Origin: Denitromonas halophila
Lineage (GTDB): Bacteria; Pseudomonadota; Gammaproteobacteria; Burkholderiales; Rhodocyclaceae
Reading direction: 5' to 3'
Assembly (NCBI RefSeq): GCF_007625155.1
Contig: NZ_VMNK01000017.1
Span: forward strand, 104,899-168,898
DNA: 64,000 bases
Positions within the stretch are counted from its first letter, which is position 1. The number at the start of each line of letters is the position of its first letter. This document shows, in pieces, positions 61,101-64,000 of this stretch. The notes under the pieces are model-generated. The model was not told the DNA's origin. It did no database searches and was given only the letters and a program-made list of their open reading frames with translations. The translations under genes were made by a program, and so were the position numbers.

Positions 61101-64000
61101 CGTCCGCTCACCACGGTCAGATTCACCGTGGCCGTGCTGGTCTGACCGTCGTCGTCAGTGAGTGTGTAGGTGAAGATGGCCGGGCCGGCAGTCGGCGACA
61201 CATAAGTCCAGGTGCCGTTGCCGTTGTCGGTCAGCGTACCGCTGCTCACCGGGCTCACACTGGTGATGGTGGCGTGGTCGCGCAAGACGTCGTTGGCCAG
61301 CAACTGGCCCGTGGTGATGATGATCGGCGTATTCGCGGTAGTCATGAACGCATCGTTGGCCGCCAGCGGCGCGCCGTCGTCCACCGGCGTCACGTTGACC
61401 GTCACGGTGTTCGGCGCCGGATCAAACAAGCCGGAGCTATCACGCACACTGAAGTCGAAATTGGCGTAGTTGTTGCCGTTAGCCTGCGGTGCCGGCGTAA
61501 AGACCAACTGGCCCGCGCTGATGCTCGCGCCGCTCAGCACCTGGCCAACGGTTACTGCCACCCCATTGAGTGTCAGCGAACCATCCGCCGGCAGAGAATC
61601 AATCCGCACCGAAGTCGGGTTGCTCGGGTTGCCATCCTCCGCGTCATTCATCTGGAAGTTGGCCAGCGAAAACACGTAAGCCACATCCTCGGCCGTCGTC
61701 ACCGTCTCGTCACGACCGAGCGGCACGTCGTTGACGCCAGTGACCGTGATGGTCAGCGTCGTCTGCGCAAAGCCGCCATTGCCGTCACTGATGCGATAGG
61801 TAAAGACATCGTTGGCCGTCTGTCCAGCCGACAACGCCTGCGCACCGGCGCCCGGCACATAGGTATAGCTGCCGTCGCCGTTGATGGTGACCGCACCATA
61901 AGTGCCTGCGACCGAGGTTCCAACACTGCCCGACGGCGGCGTGCCCGGCGTACCCGCCGCCACACCAACCACCGTCAGCACATCACCATCGATGTCGCGG
62001 TCTTGCGTCGGCGTCCCCGGCGTGACATCGCCCGACACGCTCACCGCATCTTCGCTCACCGTGTTGGTGTCGGCGACTGCGATCGGCACGTCGTTGACCG
62101 AAACCACATTGACCGTCACGGTCGCCGTGTCAAAACCTCCGTTGCCGTCGGTGATGGTGTAGGTAAAGGTGTCGGAGCCGAAGAAATTGGGGTTCGGCGT
62201 GTAAAGCGGATTGCCCGTGGCACCATCGATCACCACCGTCCCGTTTGTTCCTTGGGTCACCGCAGTGACCGTCAGCGGATCGCCATTGGGGTCGGTATCG
62301 TTACCACGGACCGCGATCACGACCGGCACATCTTCATTGGTACTGATCACGTCATTGACTGCATCCGGATCGTTATCGAGGATCTGGGTCGTCTTGCTGC
62401 CCGTGCCGATCACCAGGTTCTCGAAACCACCACCCGGCACGCCAGGCAGCGCGATTGAAACACTGTAGCTTTCGCCCGGCTCCTGAATCGCGTCGTCAAA
62501 GGTGCTCACATCGAAGGTCGCTGTGGTCACCCCTGCGACGATCGTCACCGTCGCCGGCACGCTGGTGATGTCGCCCGACACCGTATCGACGTGGGTGAGC
62601 GTCACGTTCAAGGTCACCGCCGTCGTCGGCGCCTTGTCCAAAGTCACCGTGTAGGTCGCGCTCGCCCCTTCAGCGACAACGTCCGGACCGCTGAGGTTGA
62701 TGGTCGCGGTGTCTTCAGCTCCCGGAGGATCGTCGGAGCCGGTTTGGTCGAGGATGGTGGTGGTGACACTTGAGGTGCCGACGACGAGGTTTTCGTAGCC
62801 GCCGCCGGTGGTGCTGGCGATGCTGGCGGTGAAGGTCTCGCCGCTGTCGGCGTAGGCGTCGTCGAGCGTCGTGACGGTGAAGCTCGCGCTGGTGGCGCCG
62901 GCGGCGATGGTCACGGCGGTGGTCACCGGGACCAGGTCGCCGTTGTCGGTGGTGACGTGGCCGGTGACGACGTTGACCGTCAGGGCCGAGGCCGGGGTCT
63001 TGTCGACCGAGACGGTGTAGGTAGCCACTTCGCCTTCGACGACGCTGGCGGCGCCGGCGATGCTGATCGTGGCGGTGTCCTCGGCTCCCGGAGGATTGTC
63101 CGAGCCGGTCTGGTCAAGGATGGTCGTAGTCACGCTGCTGGTGCCAACAACCAGGTTCTCGTAGCCACCACCCGAGGTGCTGGCGATGCTGGCGGTGAAG
63201 GTCTCGCCGCTGTCGGCGTAGGCGTCGTCGAGCGTCGTGACGGTGAAGCTCGCGCTGGTGGCGCCGGCGGCGATGGTCACCGCCTGGGTCACCGGGACGA
63301 GGTCGCCGTTGTCGGTGGTGACATGACCCGTCACCACATTCACGGTCAGCGCCGAGGCCGGGGCCTTGTCGACCGACACGGTGTAAATCGTTTGTTCGCC
63401 TTCGACCACGCTGGCGGCGCCAGCGATGCTGATGGTCGCGGTGTCCTCGGCTCCCGGAGGATTGTCGCTACCGGTCTGGTCGAGGATGGTGGTGGTCACG
63501 CCGCTGGTGCCAACCACGAGGTTCTCGTAGCCGCCGCCGGTGGTGCTGGCGATGCTGGCGGTGAAGGTCTCGCCGCTGTCAGCGTAGGCGTCGTCCAGCG
63601 TCGTGAGGGTGAAGCTCGCGCTGGTGGCGCCGGCGGCGATGGTCACGGCGGTGGTCACCGGGACCAGGTCGCCGTTGTCGGTGGTGACATGACCCGTCAC
63701 CACATTCACGGTCAACGCCGAGGCCGGGGCCTTGTCGACCGACACGGTGTAGGTAGCAACTTCGCCTTCGACGACGCTGGCGGCACCGGCGATGCTGATC
63801 GTGGCGGTGTCTTCGGCTCCCGGCGGGTTGTCGCTGCCGACCTGGTCGAGGATGGTCGTGGTCACGCTGCTGGTGCCAACCACGAGGTTCTCGTAGCCAC
63901 CACCCGAGGTGCTGGCGATGCTGGCGGTGAAGGTCTCGCCGCTGTCGGCGTAGGCGTCGTCGAGCGTCGATACGGTGAAGGTTGCGCTGGTGGCGCCGGC
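58103..64000 (-). CDS. Giant LapA-like RTX adhesin, C-terminal part
   Basis: The frame is open to the right window edge; 1,965 residues are visible and the N-terminus, including any LapG cleavage module, is outside. From the edge inward: at least three near-identical 122-residue Calx-beta-like repeats (to about 62715), one diverged repeat (about 62370-62714), cadherin/VCBS-like domains (about 61080-62360), a von Willebrand A domain (about 60085-60690) with MIDAS residues DVSGSMD, the GGTNYESAL Thr and SDGEPS, further beta-rich domains, RTX nonapeptides (about 58480-58720; GGAGNDVLSGGEGNDVL) and a C-terminal type I secretion signal. This is the LapA architecture: surface adhesin for biofilm attachment. 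The lapG-lapD neighbours strongly support it. The name LapA is not assigned because the N-terminal module is unseen. Confidence 0.93.
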   Translation of the reverse strand, partial: AGATSATFTVSTLDDAYADSGETFTASIASTSGGGYENLVVGTSSVTTTILDQVGSDNPPGAEDTATISIAGAASVVEGEVATYTVSVDKAPASALTVNVVTGHVTTDNGDLVPVTTAVTIAAGATSASFTLTTLDDAYADSGETFTASIASTTGGGYENLVVGTSGVTTTILDQTGSDNPPGAEDTATISIAGAASVVEGEQTIYTVSVDKAPASALTVNVVTGHVTTDNGDLVPVTQAVTIAAGATSASFTVTTLDDAYADSGETFTASIASTSGGGYENLVVGTSSVTTTILDQTGSDNPPGAEDTATISIAGAASVVEGEVATYTVSVDKTPASALTVNVVTGHVTTDNGDLVPVTTAVTIAAGATSASFTVTTLDDAYADSGETFTASIASTTGGGYENLVVGTSSVTTTILDQTGSDDPPGAEDTATINLSGPDVVAEGASATYTVTLDKAPTTAVTLNVTLTHVDTVSGDITSVPATVTIVAGVTTATFDVSTFDDAIQEPGESYSVSIALPGVPGGGFENLVIGTGSKTTQILDNDPDAVNDVISTNEDVPVVIAVRGNDTDPNGDPLTVTAVTQGTNGTVVIDGATGNPLYTPNPNFFGSDTFTYTITDGNGGFDTATVTVNVVSVNDVPIAVADTNTVSEDAVSVSGDVTPGTPTQDRDIDGDVLTVVGVAAGTPGTPPSGSVGTSVAGTYGAVTINGDGSYTYVPGAGAQALSAGQTANDVFTYRISDGNGGFAQTTLTITVTGVNDVPLGRDETVTTAEDVAYVFSLANFQMNDAEDGNPSNPTSVRIDSLPADGSLTLNGVAVTVGQVLSGASISAGQLVFTPAPQANGNNYANFDFSVRDSSGLFDPAPNTVTVNVTPVDDGAPLAANDAFMTTANTPIIITTGQLLANDVLRDHATITSVSPVSSGTLTDNGNGTWTYVSPTAGPAIFTYTLTDDDGQTSTATVNLTVVSGRDDLATVYESGLAAGSGGGATIVSGNLFANDGGGTTLFSIGGVTDGGAGDMDSRAGYISIDTAIGNLIVDTAGANAGDYTYTLLDRADNSAPANDLSVTEVFNYTSNATSAALRINVIDDAPLSFDRTVQVSEDQVPSYNLVLVLDVSGSMDIASAAGEVRQINPDGTITITTRLQMAKDAMKELVAEYYNQAQSVSVTLITFDSSATIVNPGAPLTDKNATLAAIDGLDGSGGTNYESALGAVQTAFGTIDPSLKNTLYFISDGEPSVGNLTDPAGASGYTTWIANNSVDAYAVGIGTGIANTGPLNSIHNVDADGDGVVDPAIIVPDLNDLDSALLSTVPTAYGGNVVSNANVGNVLGADGGYVQTIEIMLDSNNDGTPDQLVTFTYNAVSNQVSQNSSFLTGYPVAGDLVTLSTGQGFDLGTLTFNFKTGDYTFFTNGSATEGDSFELRFVARDNDGDVSPSTLLRVEVVDGQPIARPDSDTLLANQTHFEGNVISGLGTDGGLPQGQQVASFSAGGGGVDKAVDGAEVTSVTFKGVTYDLTTNASGSGAGFTWTVNNGQLSWTATSGGSSLVFSKTGFYDYTPPTVDVPVTPTSAPVTTWFNTSSNATANGVLLSGVSRTGAAQTLSYNNASGTSNDGVGVSGGGSSSRLDNLETLVVRFNQGIHTQGVQDVSFVVATSASNLGSTSGTVRALTYSVFDVAGNLLGRFYSTNEGVVTLPSEYSNIGWIEIEANSAAEARITSVSFESVQPSVAAAVAPVEIGYTLTDSDGDTSSAVLTTRIISNSIFGDDTNDTLTGTTGNDRIVAGAGNDVVNGGAGHDILEGGAGNDTLNGGDGNDVLRGGTGSDTLVGGAGNDVLSGGEGNDVLTGGLGADVFEWTLAARGVSGTPSVDRVTDFDTASVASGGDALDLRDLLQGEQHLGNDAGSLLNYLHFSQSGGNTIVHVSSNGGFTGGYSAGKEDATITLDGVNLFSGGLSSDQQVIQDLLSKGKLITD
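62715..64000 (-). repeat. Tandem 366-bp repeats in the adhesin gene
   Basis: The same landmark (TCGGCTCCCG or a one-base variant) recurs at 62715, 63081, 63447 and 63813, exactly 366 bp apart each time, giving 122-residue units. The units are nearly identical at nucleotide level and continue past the window edge, so the true repeat number may be hard to assemble. Confidence 0.95.

Noticed and set aside
59090..62458. A 1,122-codon plus-strand reading frame opposite the adhesin
   Set aside because: It is the antisense shadow of repetitive high-GC adhesin codons: rich in His, Arg and Gly, no domain, and the minus-strand product has clear Calx-beta, vWA and RTX features.
62715..64000. CRISPR-like periodicity
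   Set aside because: The 366-bp units are in-frame coding repeats without unique spacers.

Overview
The window is a GC-rich, gene-dense stretch of what is probably a betaproteobacterial chromosome, most likely from the Rhodocyclales (Azoarcus/Thauera/Zoogloea group). This placement is an inference from gene order (dusB-fis-purH-purD-hemF, lptD-surA-pdxA-rsmA, hemA-prfA-prmC-grxD, algZ-algR beside argH, hemCDXY facing ppc) and from protein character; no rRNA or taxonomic marker search was possible. I see no insertion sequence, prophage, integron or CRISPR array.

Layout. 1-1067: the end of a cobalamin-binding-type protein and a decayed diguanylate cyclase. 1134-3266: exonuclease III, an alpha/beta hydrolase translationally coupled to it, and a Crp/Fnr regulator. 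3271-9066 (minus): a TIR-domain membrane protein, a chemoreceptor carrying a CxxCH haem-c motif in its periplasmic part, and a large SBP-PAS-PAS-GGDEF-EAL protein. 9393-15180: a small membrane protein, then lptD-surA-pdxA-rsmA (minus), divergent from amgK-murU-pepP-ubiH (15290-19479). 19480-20271: a gene-free block of inverted intergenic repeats. 20272-25360: dusB-fis-purH-purD-hemF. 25414-29663 (minus): hemC-hemD-hemX-hemY. 29849-36516: ppc, a small membrane protein, the algZ/algR-like two-component pair and argH. 36530-37810: a Ser/Thr kinase fused to a cyclic-nucleotide-binding domain.

38098-41081 is the least understood part: an exported protein with an SPGFW motif, a PqqD-like small protein, an HprK-related kinase and a family-5 type nucleotidyltransferase. 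This matches the uncharacterised 'HPr-rel-A' gene set and looks like a dedicated protein- or peptide-modification cassette, entered through an AT-rich leader. Housekeeping genes follow: hemA-prfA-prmC-grxD, tRNA-Phe with a clear promoter and terminator, a TctD/TctE-like two-component system, and groES-groEL with a CIRCE operator next to a sigma-32-type promoter.

50226-64000 holds trhP and fumC and then a Lap-type adhesion locus: a TolC-like outer-membrane exporter with an extra NTF2-like domain, the periplasmic protease LapG, the degenerate c-di-GMP receptor LapD, a small conserved protein, and the C-terminal 1,965 residues of a giant RTX adhesin whose N-terminus lies beyond the right edge. 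The adhesin has near-identical 366-bp tandem repeats, a von Willebrand A domain with intact MIDAS residues, and RTX repeats. The expected logic, from the Pseudomonas Lap system, is that c-di-GMP-bound LapD sequesters LapG so that the adhesin stays on the cell surface. The intact GGDEF/EAL protein at 6031-9066 is one possible input to that circuit.
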